A DNA stretch of 64,000 bases from Fictibacillus enclensis (GCF_001457035.1 NZ_KQ758619.1:62001-126000); one strand, 5' to 3'; positions 8,273 through 17,482 are shown, counted from the stretch's first letter. Numbers and translations: made by a program. The notes: generated from the sequence alone by a model not told the origin.

Positions 8273-9469
8273 ATGCAATATCATTTTTTAGTAGGTAATG
8301 ACAACGGAAACAGCGAGCATGATATTTATATTGATGGACGTTTGTTTCAACAGCCGAACGTCAACTGCGCAGTGGACCAGCTGCCTTGGAGCGAAGAGCA
8401 GGCTCCTGAAACCATCGTACGCAACCTTCAGGAAAACCTGATTGTAACGATTGATTCTCCTGCTGCACGTGCGGGTATGTACTATGTGGGCAAGTTCGCG
8501 CTTGAGAGCGGCGAGCTGATTGAAAACATCCAGGTGGGTGTGGACTACAAATACGAGATTGACCTTCCAGTCGTGAATACGCTTGCTCAAATTGCAGCTG
8601 TAGCGGTTCAAAAAGGATTTGCAGAAGAAAAGAAGCTGCCTGCATCCATCGATGTATCGGCCGATATGGCAACTGCACTTCCGATTACCCAGCATTCCGA
8701 CGAATCTGCAGCAAAATTTGAAAAGCGCTTCATGAATGGCCCGCACCACGTAACTGTTCATGTGGGTAAACAGCGTGTAGCTGTAAAGGTAGAATTTGAG
8801 TTTGTAAAAGTTATTCCTGAAGCAACTCCAGTAACTTTCTCTCTTCAAAAGGATGCAGATGGCAACTGGAGAAAAGGCGATATTTTTGATGCTTTTGTTG
8901 AAGAAAATGATCTTCCGAATAACTTTAACGGAAGCTTCTTTAAAAACAAGCGAATCCTACACACGGATATTGGGGACGGTTCTACCGAGTACCCAATTAC
9001 TGAAGGAAATAAATTCTTGCGCCAGTTCGTGCACGGTACCAACCACGGTGCAGGGTATGCGATCGAGGAAGCGCTCAGCGAGTTTAACCGTCTGATTCAC
9101 CTTCCGGACAGCCCGCGTCAATTTTTCAGTGACGTGATCAAAAACCCGAACCACAAATATCATGCGCGTGCGATGAACACGTTGAAAAGACCGCTTGAAG
9201 GACAAGCGCGCCAAATCATCAACAATATCCGCAAGCAATTGACAAAGGCCAGAAACGAAATCGATTTGATCTGCGTATATGGCGGCGGAAGCATTCTTAT
9301 GCAGCCGATCCTTGCTCCGATGCTGAAGGAACTTTGTGAAGAACGCGAAATCCAGCTTCTTTACATCCCTGCAAAATATGCAGTGACGATGAATGCAAAC
9401 GGACTGGATGCGTTTGTACGCGGAAAAATCTACGGTGCGATCAAAGACCGTGCGAAACAGCCGGTTTAA
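8273..9469 (+). CDS. ParM/StbA-family actin-like ATPase
   Basis: 398 residues. The actin-fold nucleotide motifs are present in order: phosphate-1 loop VGNDNGNSEHDI (7-18), phosphate-2 loop DIGDGSTEYP (232-241) and adenosine motif VYGGGSILM (335-343). The protein fits bacterial ParM/StbA/Alp polymerising ATPases in length and layout; it is not MreB. ParM filaments push apart plasmid copies bound by ParR at parC. An AGGAGG at 8256-8262 decides the start at 8273; an upstream in-frame ATG (8225) has no such site. A ParR-like gene follows after 32 nt. Chromosomal location next to core genes is unusual. Confidence 0.85.
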   Translation: MQYHFLVGNDNGNSEHDIYIDGRLFQQPNVNCAVDQLPWSEEQAPETIVRNLQENLIVTIDSPAARAGMYYVGKFALESGELIENIQVGVDYKYEIDLPVVNTLAQIAAVAVQKGFAEEKKLPASIDVSADMATALPITQHSDESAAKFEKRFMNGPHHVTVHVGKQRVAVKVEFEFVKVIPEATPVTFSLQKDADGNWRKGDIFDAFVEENDLPNNFNGSFFKNKRILHTDIGDGSTEYPITEGNKFLRQFVHGTNHGAGYAIEEALSEFNRLIHLPDSPRQFFSDVIKNPNHKYHARAMNTLKRPLEGQARQIINNIRKQLTKARNEIDLICVYGGGSILMQPILAPMLKELCEEREIQLLYIPAKYAVTMNANGLDAFVRGKIYGAIKDRAKQPV

Positions 9470-9501
9470 GTTTTAATTTTAAATGGTAAGGGGGTGTAAT
9501 G

Positions 9502-9810
9502 ATGAAGAAACAAAAAAAGCCAGGCGATAATATTTCATTGAAGACGAAAAAGAATGAAGCCCCCGCCATTATTGACTGGATCAACTCACAAACGAACCTG
9601 ATGGATTCCATCCGCTATCTCGTCGAAAATGAAATTAAAGCCAACGGTGTGCGAAACCTCCAGCAGCATGTGCCTGCTGACCGGGGCTTTGCCTTCGGGG
9701 ATGAAGCCCAGGGTATGGTGCAGGAAGATCCGAAGCATTCACCGGAGTATGATAATGTCACCGATGATGAGGAAGAAATCGACGAGGACGATATTGAGTC
9801 CTGGACATAA
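9502..9810 (+). CDS. ParR-like small DNA-binding partner of the actin-like ATPase
   Basis: 102 residues. Lysine-rich N-terminus, then PAIIDWINSQTNLMDSIRYL and VENEIKANGVRNLQQ, which resembles the ribbon-helix-helix region of Firmicute ParR centromere-binding proteins (DW.N.Q.N...SIR.LIE..I...G). The last 20 residues are strongly acidic (DDEEEIDEDDIESWT), as in ParR tails that contact ParM filament ends. Start 9502 has GGGGG 7 nt upstream; ATG 9499 is too close. It is co-transcribed with the ParM-like gene and ends at a strong terminator. Assignment rests on motif memory and gene order. Confidence 0.65.
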   Translation: MKKQKKPGDNISLKTKKNEAPAIIDWINSQTNLMDSIRYLVENEIKANGVRNLQQHVPADRGFAFGDEAQGMVQEDPKHSPEYDNVTDDEEEIDEDDIESWT

Positions 9811-9827
9811 TAAGAATACTGAACTTG

Positions 9828-9872
9828 AAAGCCGGCTTGGGAGATATACTCCTGAGCCGGCTTTTTTTTTTG
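9828..9872 (+). terminator. Terminator of the parMR-like operon
   Basis: AAAGCCGGCT and AGCCGGCTTT pair around a 17-nt loop and are followed by ten T residues. Confidence 0.92.
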
Positions 9873-9906
9873 CGGATTTGTCTGTCGTACCGATTTTTCG
9901 GCAAGG

Positions 9907-9970
9907 TTGCCCGGAAACTTCGTATAGTTGCCCGAAATATCCCAGAACTTGCCCGCAAACAGACTCTCAT
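9907..9970. repeat. Three phased 21-bp direct repeats
   Basis: TTGCCCGGAAA, TTGCCCGAAA and TTGCCCGCAAA begin at 9907, 9928 and 9949, that is, exactly 21 bp apart (two helical turns). The core TTGCCCG is identical in all three; flanks differ. They lie between the parMR-like terminator and the lia promoter region and could be binding sites for ParR-like protein or a regulator. Confidence 0.55.
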
Positions 9971-10016
9971 CACCCTCAAAAATCCCCCCCTCTCCCCTGT
10001 TCTCTATGAAAATACG

Positions 10017-10056
10017 CCTCAAGTCTTAGCAGAAATATAGCTGGAGTACATTATAG
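10017..10056 (+). promoter_or_regulatory. Candidate promoter region of liaIHFSR
   Basis: CTCAAGTCTTAGCAGA (10018-10033) may be a LiaR-type box; TTATAG at 10051-10056 may be the -10. There is no good -35, as expected for a response-regulator-dependent promoter. The LiaR site is judged by eye only. Confidence 0.3.
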
Positions 10057-10105
10057 GAAAATTCACCAGAAGGTAAGCTAGAGTTAAGAAAGGAGGAAAC
10101 AACAA

Positions 10106-10450
10106 ATGAAAAAATTTGGTTTGTTTTTACTCGGAGGCATTGCGGCGGTTATCCTGCTGGCGAACCTCGGACCGATGATCGGCCTCGCGATCGGGCTGGT
10201 GATTCTATATTTTGCCGTCAAGGGCTTCATGAAGGCGGAAACGACATCCAAGAAAGTAATCTGGGCCGTAATCGGCATAATCGCGGCGTGCTCCGCTATA
10301 TCCAATATTCCGGCATTGCTGGGAATTGCAGCAGTTTATGTACTATACGTGGTGTATAAGAGCTGGAGCGGGAAAAAACAGGATTCGAACGATGACAGTG
10401 ACCCATTTGTAAACTTTGAAAAACAATGGGCAGAAATGAACAGAAACTAA
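10106..10450 (+). CDS. liaI: LiaI-like membrane protein
   Basis: 114 residues with a glycine-rich hydrophobic N-terminal half of probably three to four membrane segments (FGLFLLGGIAAVILLANLGP, then IGLAIGLVILYFAVKGFMK, IWAVIGIIAACSAIS, LLGIAAVYVLYVVYKSW) and a polar tail ending in FEKQWAEMNRN. LiaI is the membrane anchor for LiaH and the first and strongest induced gene of the Lia cell-envelope stress response (bacitracin, lipid II-binding antibiotics). AAAGGAGGAAACAACAA precedes the ATG. First of the order I-H-F-S-R. Confidence 0.88.
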   Translation: MKKFGLFLLGGIAAVILLANLGPMIGLAIGLVILYFAVKGFMKAETTSKKVIWAVIGIIAACSAISNIPALLGIAAVYVLYVVYKSWSGKKQDSNDDSDPFVNFEKQWAEMNRN

Positions 10451-10468
10451 CAAAAGGAGAGAGGATTA

Positions 10469-11113
10469 ATGAGTACATTGTTTACAAGAATCAAGAATTC
10501 TATTGTGGCGGATTTTCATGAAATGCTGGATCAAAAAGAACAGAAAAACCCGATTGCCCTGCTCAACCAATATTTACGGCAGTGCGAGCAGGAAGCGGAC
10601 CGGGTCAGAAAGCTGGTGGAACGCCAATATACGCTGACTGAGGAATTTACAAAAGAACATCGGGAAGCAAAGGCCCACGCAGAAAAACGAAAGCGGCAGG
10701 CGGATTTGGCACTTCAAGCCGGTGAAAGCGAGCTGCATGAATTTGCAGTGGCTGAACAGCAGCAATACGAGGAACGTGCAGCCCGGCTGAATCAATCAAG
10801 AGAAGAAGCGGCACGCGAGCTTCAAAATTTGGAGCAAAAGTTTGAGCAAATGAAGCATAAATTAAAGGATATGTATGTGAAGCGCATGGAATTAATGGGC
10901 CGTGAGAATATTGCCCGGGCAAACCGGGGCATGAACAAGGTGCTTGATGCGAGTGCAGGCGCTAAGCCGGGGCTGCGTTTCGATGAAATGGAGCGTTATC
11001 TTGAGCGGCTTGAGCATCAAGTCAATTCCGACTACCACCGCAACACGATCGATGAGCGTTTTGCCCAGCTTGAAAAACAATGGGAAAGTAAAGAAAAACC
11101 TACGATTTCCTAA
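10469..11113 (+). CDS. liaH: LiaH, PspA/IM30-family phage shock protein homologue
   Basis: 214 residues, almost all charged coiled coil (for instance REAKAHAEKRKRQADLALQA, then the helix ELQNLEQKFEQMKHKLKDMY), opening with LFTRIKNSIVADFHEMLDQKEQKNP as in PspA/LiaH. These proteins form large ring or rod oligomers on the inner face of the damaged membrane. The tail repeats the FAQLEKQWES pattern that is also found at the LiaI end (FEKQWAE). AAAGGAGAGAGG site 9 nt upstream; 18 nt after liaI, so co-transcribed. Confidence 0.92.
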   Translation: MSTLFTRIKNSIVADFHEMLDQKEQKNPIALLNQYLRQCEQEADRVRKLVERQYTLTEEFTKEHREAKAHAEKRKRQADLALQAGESELHEFAVAEQQQYEERAARLNQSREEAARELQNLEQKFEQMKHKLKDMYVKRMELMGRENIARANRGMNKVLDASAGAKPGLRFDEMERYLERLEHQVNSDYHRNTIDERFAQLEKQWESKEKPTIS

Positions 11114-11128
11114 GATAAAAATGGTATT

Positions 11129-11158
11129 CTAAAAGGCGTAGAGCTCTGCGCCTTTTAG
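11129..11158 (+). terminator. Long hairpin between liaH and liaF
   Basis: CTAAAAGGCG pairs with CGCCTTTTAG, and the inner TAGAG/CTCTG also pairs, giving a nearly continuous 15-bp stem. No long U run follows (GAATATTT). It may reduce read-through or stabilise the liaIH mRNA rather than stop all transcription; in B. subtilis liaIH is also far more abundant than the distal genes. Confidence 0.6.
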
Positions 11159-11200
11159 GAATATTTAGGAGCCGGAGACTGAGAGAGAAGGGGGTGCACC

Positions 11201-11932
11201 ATGTTTAGCGGTAAGAAAACAGATTTAATCAGCTGGCTGCTATTGATCGGTCTATTTCTTCTTATTCTTGAACTTATTTTTCGCGGCGGCGAACTGATTT
11301 TCATTTTTGCCGTTATGGCAGGCTGCATCTATGTTGGAGGGAAAAGAAGGACTCGGACATTCGGGAAGCTCCTCTATTGGGGAGGATGGTTTGGAGCAGC
11401 AGTTACATTGCTGAATATGATGGCATTCAAATTTGTGCTTGTTGCTATTCTCATTTATCTGCTGATCCAGGTGTACCAGAACAAAAAACGGCCGGCATGG
11501 ATTAAGCCGGAAATCAGAGAACCGGATTCCAGGCTGTCCGAGTCACTCTTTAAAAAGAAAAATTTATTTAAAAACATTGTGTACGGACCTCAGCAAACCC
11601 CGGACCATGTGTACGAGTGGGAAGATATTAATATTCAATGCGGAATCGGCGACACGGTCATTGATCTCAGCAATACGGTCCTCCCTGAGGGCGAGTCAGT
11701 AATCACGGTTCGAAACATTGTCGGCAATATCAAAATTTTCGTTCCGTACGAAGTGGCCGTCAGCGTCCATCACTCAGTGTTTGCAGGCAACGCGACCATT
11801 TTTGATATCCATGAACCGAGAGTGTTTAATCAGCTTTTTTCCTACCATACGGATAACTACTATGAAGCGTCACAGCGGATTAAGATCATCACGACGTTGG
11901 CGGTTGGGGATTTAGAGGTGAAGCGGACATGA
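11201..11932 (+). CDS. liaF: LiaF, membrane inhibitor of LiaRS signalling
   Basis: 243 residues. Four short membrane helices in the first ~95 residues (LISWLLLIGLFLLILELIF onward), then a soluble C-terminal DUF2154-type beta domain with YEWEDINIQCGIGDTVIDLS, VRNIVGNIKIFVPYEVAVSV and TTLAVGDLEVKR. LiaF keeps LiaS off in unstressed cells. AGAAGGGGGTGCACC precedes ATG. It overlaps liaS by 4 nt (ATGA). No liaG homologue lies between liaH and liaF, unlike in B. subtilis. Confidence 0.92.
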   Translation: MFSGKKTDLISWLLLIGLFLLILELIFRGGELIFIFAVMAGCIYVGGKRRTRTFGKLLYWGGWFGAAVTLLNMMAFKFVLVAILIYLLIQVYQNKKRPAWIKPEIREPDSRLSESLFKKKNLFKNIVYGPQQTPDHVYEWEDINIQCGIGDTVIDLSNTVLPEGESVITVRNIVGNIKIFVPYEVAVSVHHSVFAGNATIFDIHEPRVFNQLFSYHTDNYYEASQRIKIITTLAVGDLEVKRT

Positions 11933-12972
11933 GTATGTTAATGCGCAGTGTCGTCATGTCCCTTGCCATCGCTTTTGTCGTTATGTTGGTGATCTTCATT
12001 ACGGTGTTTATGGCGTTTCCCCTGCCTGATGTCTCTTATTTATGGGAGCAGCATCTGTTCAGCCTGCCGTTTATAGTGGTTGTTCCTGCCTTGAGCCTTG
12101 TTATTGGCGGTTTTTTTGGTTTGTTTCAGGGCATCACTGCACGCCGGCAGCTGAAGCAGGTGGAAGAAGGATTGCGGGAAATCGAGAACGGCAGACCCAT
12201 CTATCTTCCGGTGGTGTCCGAGGGCACGGAAGTGGATGCGCTCTGGAAAAGAATGAAAAATGTTCAGCGCCATGCTGCGGAGCAGGCAAGGGCATCCCAG
12301 AAGCTGGCAAATGAGAAAGCGGAAGACCAGGAAAAAGTCATTCAGGAAATGATCTCAAGAGAGCGGCACCGTTTGGCAAGGGAACTGCATGATTCCGTCA
12401 GCCAGCAGCTGTTTGCCGCCTCTATGCTGATGTCCGCCATTAATGAATCCAAAGATCCGGATGCACCCGAAAACCGTCAGCTCAATTTGGTGGAGCAGAT
12501 GATCCATCAGTCCCAGCTGGAGATGAGAGCCTTATTGCTCCATCTTCGCCCTGCCGCTTTGAAAGGAAAGTCATTGCAGGAAGGAATTAAAGAGCTACTC
12601 GATGAACTGACTCAAAAAGTACCGATTGACATTCATGAAAAAATTGAAGACATGCGTTTGGATAAAGGTGTGGAAGACCATCTGTTCCGGATTTTGCAGG
12701 AGTCGGTTTCCAATACATTAAGGCACGCAAATGCCACCTCGTTGGAGATTTTGCTGATCGAGCGGGAAGGCCTGATTATTTTACGGGTGTCCGACAATGG
12801 CGTTGGGTTTGCACTTGATGAAAATAAAGCAGGCTCATATGGTTTACAAAATATGCAGGAACGGGCGCTGGAAATTGGCGGTACGTTAAAAGTGGTGAGT
12901 CTGCCCGACAAAGGGACCCGACTGGAAGTGAAAGTACCCGTAATTTCGATGGAGGAGGATCAAAATGATTAA
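11929..12972 (+). CDS. liaS: LiaS, NarL-type sensor histidine kinase
   Basis: 347 residues. Two membrane segments (residues ~8-30 and ~44-66) with only a very short outside loop (intramembrane-sensing type), a HAMP-like linker, then the HisKA_3 box [18 protein letters not shown] (phosphoacceptor His in ELHDSVSQ) and the ATPase motifs [19 protein letters not shown] and [12 protein letters not shown]. It senses lipid II-cycle interference and phosphorylates LiaR. Overlaps liaF upstream and liaR downstream (8 nt), so translation is coupled. Confidence 0.95.
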   Translation: MSMLMRSVVMSLAIAFVVMLVIFITVFMAFPLPDVSYLWEQHLFSLPFIVVVPALSLVIGGFFGLFQGITARRQLKQVEEGLREIENGRPIYLPVVSEGTEVDALWKRMKNVQRHAAEQARASQKLANEKAEDQEKVIQEMISRERHRLARELHDSVSQQLFAASMLMSAINESKDPDAPENRQLNLVEQMIHQSQLEMRALLLHLRPAALKGKSLQEGIKELLDELTQKVPIDIHEKIEDMRLDKGVEDHLFRILQESVSNTLRHANATSLEILLIEREGLIILRVSDNGVGFALDENKAGSYGLQNMQERALEIGGTLKVVSLPDKGTRLEVKVPVISMEEDQND

Positions 12973-13597
12973 AGTATTGTTTGCGGATGATCATGAAATG
13001 GTGAGGATCGGTGTTTCATCCTACCTTTCCGCCCAGCAGGACCTGACCGTGGTCGGTGAGGCGGAAAATGGAAAAAAGGCCGTAGAGCTGGCTCTTGAGC
13101 TGCGTCCGGATGTGATCTTGATGGATCTTGTTATGAATGAAATGGATGGCATTGAGGCAACCAAAAAGATTATCGAACAATGGCCCGAAGCCAAAATCAT
13201 TATTGTCACCAGCTTTCTGGATGATGAAAAAGTGTATCCCGCCATTGAGGCCGGTGCGGTAAGCTATATGCTAAAAACCTCCAAAGCCAGCGAGATTGCG
13301 GATGCGGTTCGAAATACATATTATGGCCAGTCCGTTCTGGAGCCCGAAGTGACAGGCAAAATGATGAACCGCATGCGGCAAAGGAACCAGCAGCAGCCGC
13401 ACGAGGAACTCACGAGCCGCGAGCTGGAAGTCCTCTTCCTCATGACAGAGGGGAAATCCAACCAGGAAATCGCCGATGCCCTCTTCATCGCCCAGAAAAC
13501 CGTAAAAGTCCACGTAAGCAACATCCTGAGCAAACTCGACGTACAAGACCGCACCCAGGCCGTCATCTATGCTTTTAAGCATAATTTGGTAAAATAG
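12965..13597 (+). CDS. liaR: LiaR, NarL/FixJ-type response regulator
   Basis: 210 residues. Receiver domain with [13 protein letters not shown], the phosphorylated Asp in [25 protein letters not shown] and conserved Lys in [11 protein letters not shown]; then the LuxR-type [23 protein letters not shown] and [17 protein letters not shown]. It activates the liaI promoter. GGAGGAGGATCAAA upstream. Last gene of the operon; the next recognisable terminator is 140 nt downstream. Confidence 0.95.
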   Translation: MIKVLFADDHEMVRIGVSSYLSAQQDLTVVGEAENGKKAVELALELRPDVILMDLVMNEMDGIEATKKIIEQWPEAKIIIVTSFLDDEKVYPAIEAGAVSYMLKTSKASEIADAVRNTYYGQSVLEPEVTGKMMNRMRQRNQQQPHEELTSRELEVLFLMTEGKSNQEIADALFIAQKTVKVHVSNILSKLDVQDRTQAVIYAFKHNLVK

Positions 13598-13654
13598 TAG
13601 AGCTTTCTTTAGTTTTGCTTGCTTTGAGGAATTTTTAAAACTTCCTTGAGCAAT

Positions 13655-13700
13655 TGATTGAAGTGGAAAGCGAGCACCTTGGAACGGAGATCATCCTTTC
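13655..13700 (+). repeat. Remnant of a dispersed repeat shared with 51.1-51.4 kb
   Basis: GGAAAGCGAGCACC and TTGGAACGGAGATCATCC parallel AAAAGCGAGCGGCC and TGGAACGAAAATCAACGG at 51372-51403. A short imperfect hairpin (TTGAGGAA/TTCCTTGA) at about 13623-13653 belongs to the same block. It looks like a shortened copy of the mosaic hairpin element described there. Confidence 0.5.
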
Positions 13701-13737
13701 AAGAGTAACAATAAAAAATAGGCTTGGTTTAAATATC

Positions 13738-13771
13738 ACCGCCAGCATAACCTTCATGCCGGCGGTTTTTT
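13738..13771 (+). terminator. Terminator downstream of liaR
   Basis: ACCGCC-A-GCAT and ATGC-C-GGCGGT pair around AACCTTC and are followed by T6. The rest of 13598-13992 shows no gene; it holds the repeat remnant, this terminator and an AT-rich leader with TATAAT-like sequence at about 13866-13877 upstream of kbl. Confidence 0.85.
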
Positions 13772-13992
13772 GCATTCACCGATAAATCCTTGAGAAACGG
13801 GGAATAAAATAGTAGACAGAGAAGTGTGAATATTGTCCACATGATGTAAACAAAATCGAAATATGATAATATAATTTAAGAACGAGATACTTATCATCAC
13901 TGACTAAACTCTGAATAAAAGTGTCTTTCTCACGTGTACATTTGTTCAGACTCACATAACATATTTTTTTATCCATGAAAGGAGAGTAAATT

Positions 13993-15186
13993 ATGTCAAG
14001 TCATGTACTGGACCAATTTTTACAAGAAAACCTTGGAGATTTAAAAGAAAAAGGGCTTTATAACGTGATTGATCCGCTCCAAAGTGCGAACGGACCGGTC
14101 ATCAAGGTTGGCGGAAATGAACTGATCAACCTCTCTTCCAACAACTATCTTGGATTGGCGACGGATGAGCGCCTGAAGAAGGCTGCCAAAGAGGCCATTG
14201 AAGAATATGGTGTTGGTGCAGGGGCAGTGCGTACGATCAACGGTACGATGGAGCTTCATTTGAAGCTTGAAGAAAAGCTGGCGGAATTCAAACATACGGA
14301 AGCCGCGATCGCTTATCAGTCCGGTTTCAACTGCAACATGGCTGCCATCTCTGCTGTCATGGATAAAAATGACGCAATCCTTTCTGATGAATTAAATCAT
14401 GCCTCCATTATCGACGGTTGCCGTTTATCAAAAGCAAAGATTATCCGGGTGAACCATTCCGACATGGACGATCTTCGTGCGAAAGCGAAGGAAGCCAAGG
14501 AATCCGGCTTATATAACAAAATCATGGTCATTACGGACGGTGTTTTCTCCATGGACGGAGATATTGCCAAACTGCCTGAAATCGTTGAAATTGCAGAAGA
14601 ATTTGACCTGATTACGTATGTGGATGATGCCCACGGTTCTGGCGTGCTGGGCAATGGCGCAGGAACGGTAAAGCACTTTGGGCTGTCCGACCGAGTAGAT
14701 TTCCAAATCGGTACACTTTCAAAGGCAATTGGTGTGGTCGGCGGATATGTGGCCGGCAAGAAGGATTTAATCGACTGGCTCAAAGTCAGAAGCCGTCCAT
14801 TCCTATTCTCCACCTCCCTTACTCCAGGAGATGTGGCCGCTTGTACAAAAGCCATCGAAATCCTGACTTCCAGCACAGAGCTGCAGGAACGTCTTTGGGA
14901 AAACAGCAAATACTTAAAACAGGGTCTTGAAAAGCTCGGTTTTGATATTGGGAACAGCGAAACACCTATTACACCGGTAATCGTTGGGGATGAAGTCAAG
15001 ACGCAGGAATTCAGTAAAAAGCTGAACGAAGAAGGCGTATATGCGAAGTCCATTGTTTTTCCTACCGTACCAAGAGGGACTGGCCGAGTAAGAAATATGC
15101 CTACTGCCGCCCATACAAAGGAAATGCTCGACCAAGCTCTTGCCATTTACGCAAAAGTCGGCAAGCAGATGGGGATTATCTCCTGA
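13993..15186 (+). CDS. kbl: Glycine C-acetyltransferase (2-amino-3-ketobutyrate CoA ligase)
   Basis: 397 residues, class II PLP aminotransferase fold, alpha-oxoamine synthase family. It splits 2-amino-3-oxobutyrate with CoA into glycine and acetyl-CoA, the second step of threonine catabolism. Visible motifs: [56 protein letters not shown], and the PLP lysine in [34 protein letters not shown] precedes the ATG. The tdh gene follows after 33 nt, which fixes the role as Kbl rather than another alpha-oxoamine synthase such as BioF. Confidence 0.95.
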   Translation: MSSHVLDQFLQENLGDLKEKGLYNVIDPLQSANGPVIKVGGNELINLSSNNYLGLATDERLKKAAKEAIEEYGVGAGAVRTINGTMELHLKLEEKLAEFKHTEAAIAYQSGFNCNMAAISAVMDKNDAILSDELNHASIIDGCRLSKAKIIRVNHSDMDDLRAKAKEAKESGLYNKIMVITDGVFSMDGDIAKLPEIVEIAEEFDLITYVDDAHGSGVLGNGAGTVKHFGLSDRVDFQIGTLSKAIGVVGGYVAGKKDLIDWLKVRSRPFLFSTSLTPGDVAACTKAIEILTSSTELQERLWENSKYLKQGLEKLGFDIGNSETPITPVIVGDEVKTQEFSKKLNEEGVYAKSIVFPTVPRGTGRVRNMPTAAHTKEMLDQALAIYAKVGKQMGIIS

Positions 15187-15219
15187 TCGCACAACCGGCG
15201 TAGATTTGGAGGAATGATG

Positions 15220-16182
15220 ATGAAGAAGATTCTGATTACAGGGGCGCTTGGCCAAATCGGTTCAGAGCTGGTCATGCATGCCCGTAACATATATGGAAAT
15301 GACAATGTTATTGCAACGGATATCCGAAAAACCGACAGCGCGGTCGTCCATTCGGGACCATTTGAGGTGCTGGACGTTACCGATCCGCAAGCGATGGCAA
15401 GCATTATGAAAAAACATCAGGCAGATACCATGATCCACCTTGCAGCCCTGCTCTCTGCCACTGCAGAAGCAAAGCCTTTGCTCGCGTGGAACCTGAATAT
15501 GGGTGGACTGGTGAATGCGTTGGAGGTGGCCAAAGAAATGAACTGTCAGTTCTTTACGCCAAGCTCCATTGGCGCTTTTGGCCCGTCTACACCGAAGGAC
15601 CAGACACCGCAGGATACGATTCAGCGTCCAACCACGATGTACGGAGTCAACAAAGTAGCTGGCGAGCTGCTCTGTGATTATTATTATCACAAGTTTGGAC
15701 TGGATACACGGGGTCTTCGTTTCCCTGGGTTAATTTCATATGTAACGCCTCCTGGGGGCGGAACAACCGATTATGCGGTCGAAATTTATTACGAAGCGGT
15801 ACGCCAAGGAAGCTATACCTCTTTCATTGATGCAGAAACCTACATGGATATGATGTATATGCCGGATGCCTTGAATGCGATCATCAACCTGATGGAAGCA
15901 GACCCTTCCAAGCTGATACACCGCAATTCGTTTAATGTGTCGGCCATGAGCATCGAACCGGAACAAATCGCAGCATCTATCAAAAAGCAGATGCCTTCCT
16001 TTAGGATGGATTATGATGTGGATCCAATCAGACAGGCAATTGCCGAAAGCTGGCCCAACCATATCGATTCATCTGCTGCTGCCAATGAATGGGGCTTTAA
16101 AACAGACTATAATTTAGATAAAATGACAGCAGATATGCTGTCAAAGCTTACTGATAAGCTGAACAACAAAGTGGCAAATTAA
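15220..16182 (+). CDS. tdh: L-threonine 3-dehydrogenase, short-chain (epimerase-like) type
   Basis: 320 residues. N-terminal Rossmann motif [14 protein letters not shown], acidic [10 protein letters not shown] for NAD binding, and the SDR catalytic pair in [16 protein letters not shown]. It oxidises threonine to 2-amino-3-oxobutyrate, the substrate of Kbl encoded just upstream. This is the NAD-epimerase-like TDH and not the zinc alcohol dehydrogenase type of E. coli. Three ATGs in tandem follow GGAGG; the third (15220) has the best spacing of 7 nt. Confidence 0.93.
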   Translation: MKKILITGALGQIGSELVMHARNIYGNDNVIATDIRKTDSAVVHSGPFEVLDVTDPQAMASIMKKHQADTMIHLAALLSATAEAKPLLAWNLNMGGLVNALEVAKEMNCQFFTPSSIGAFGPSTPKDQTPQDTIQRPTTMYGVNKVAGELLCDYYYHKFGLDTRGLRFPGLISYVTPPGGGTTDYAVEIYYEAVRQGSYTSFIDAETYMDMMYMPDALNAIINLMEADPSKLIHRNSFNVSAMSIEPEQIAASIKKQMPSFRMDYDVDPIRQAIAESWPNHIDSSAAANEWGFKTDYNLDKMTADMLSKLTDKLNNKVAN

Positions 16183-16192
16183 ATACTAAAGA

Positions 16193-16222
16193 AAAAGGAA
16201 GCCTGAACTGGCTTCCTTTTTT
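16193..16222 (+). terminator. Terminator of kbl-tdh
   Basis: AAAAGGAAGCC and GGCTTCCTTTT pair around a 6-nt loop with a T tail. Confidence 0.92.
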
Positions 16223-16243
16223 AGAACGGAAAGGAGTACATAA

Positions 16244-17458
16244 ATGGCTGATTTTAACTTCATGCATCTGAACCAGCGGCTTTTGGAATCACTGAAGAAC
16301 CAGGGGATTTACGAGCCGACGCCGATCCAGGAACAGGTTATCCCTCTTCTATTGGAGGGAACGGATGTGATCGCCAAGTCACAGACCGGAACAGGGAAAA
16401 CCATGGCATTTGCCTTGCCTGTTCTGCAGCGGATAGATCCAAAAGTCAAAAATGTCCAAGCATTGATTGTGGCACCAACAAGAGAACTGGCCATCCAGGT
16501 GGCGGAGGAAGTAAGAAAATTAAGTGAACCGATGGGCATTGATGTTTTATCCGTGTATGGAGGACAGGATGTAGCCGCGCAAATCCATAAGCTCGGCGGA
16601 AGCGTGCAGATCATTATTGCTACCCCAGGCCGCCTTCTCGACCATGTCAGGAGGGGCACAGTGGATTTATCGCAAGCCTCCATGCTTGTTCTGGATGAAG
16701 CCGACCAAATGCTTCATATAGGATTTCTTGAAGACGTGGAAGAAATTATCCGGCAGACATCCAAAGAGCGCCAAACGATGCTTTTTTCCGCTACAATGCC
16801 TCCTGAGATTGTGAAACTGGCAGAAACCTATTTAAACCACCCGAAAGAGATTTCCGTACGAAAAAAGGAAATCACCGTGAAAGAAATCAGGCAGCGGGTT
16901 ATAGAAACAACCGACCGCTCCAAGCAGGATGACTTAAAAAAACTGCTTCGGATGCACCGGCCGTATCTGGCAATCATTTTTTGCCGTACGAAACGCAGAG
17001 TGAGCAAATTGTATGAAGCCTTGAGGGAAGCCGGGCTTGAAGCGGACCAACTGCACGGAGATCTATCACAGGCTAAGCGGGAAGCAGCAATGCAGCGCTT
17101 CAGGCAGGGAGAGACCCGTTTCCTTATTGCAACCGATGTGGCTGCACGGGGACTGGATGTCGAGGGCGTTACTCATGTGATTAACTATGATATTCCCCAT
17201 GATACCGAAAGCTATATCCACCGGATCGGACGTACAGGGCGTGCAGGCAGCAAGGGGCTGGCCATCACCCTGGTTGCTCAAAAGGACCGAAAGTATCTGG
17301 AGCTGATTGAAAAAGGAATCCGGCAGCCGATCCAAAAGCAAGTACTGGAAAAGCCGGAACGGAAGGATATCATCTCACCAGAAGCGAAAAAAAATGGGCA
17401 GAACCCCCGTGAGCCATATCAATCAAGCTTTAAAAAAGGCAAAAGGCCCCGGAGGTAA
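16244..17458 (+). CDS. DEAD-box ATP-dependent RNA helicase
   Basis: 404 residues with all helicase motifs in order: Q motif PTPIQEQVIP, Walker A AKSQTGTGKT, PTRELAIQ, TPGRLLD, DEAD in LVLDEADQM, SAT, then domain 2 with ARGLD and HRIGRTGRAG. C-terminal tail is short and basic (SFKKGKRPRR), without the RNA-binding domain of DbpA or the long tail of CshA, so it is closest to small helicases such as CshB/YfmL; exact orthology is not clear. Such proteins act in cold adaptation, ribosome assembly and RNA decay. AAAGGAGTACATAA lies before ATG. Confidence 0.93.
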   Translation: MADFNFMHLNQRLLESLKNQGIYEPTPIQEQVIPLLLEGTDVIAKSQTGTGKTMAFALPVLQRIDPKVKNVQALIVAPTRELAIQVAEEVRKLSEPMGIDVLSVYGGQDVAAQIHKLGGSVQIIIATPGRLLDHVRRGTVDLSQASMLVLDEADQMLHIGFLEDVEEIIRQTSKERQTMLFSATMPPEIVKLAETYLNHPKEISVRKKEITVKEIRQRVIETTDRSKQDDLKKLLRMHRPYLAIIFCRTKRRVSKLYEALREAGLEADQLHGDLSQAKREAAMQRFRQGETRFLIATDVAARGLDVEGVTHVINYDIPHDTESYIHRIGRTGRAGSKGLAITLVAQKDRKYLELIEKGIRQPIQKQVLEKPERKDIISPEAKKNGQNPREPYQSSFKKGKRPRR

Positions 17459-17482
17459 TGACTCATATGGGAGCAATGATCT

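Noticed and set aside
8288-8848. 186-codon ORF on the minus strand
   Set aside because: It is the antisense shadow of the ParM-like gene, without ribosome binding site or family resemblance.
14397-15146. 249-codon ORF on the minus strand
   Set aside because: Antisense to kbl; composition is typical of a shadow frame rich in Ser and Pro.
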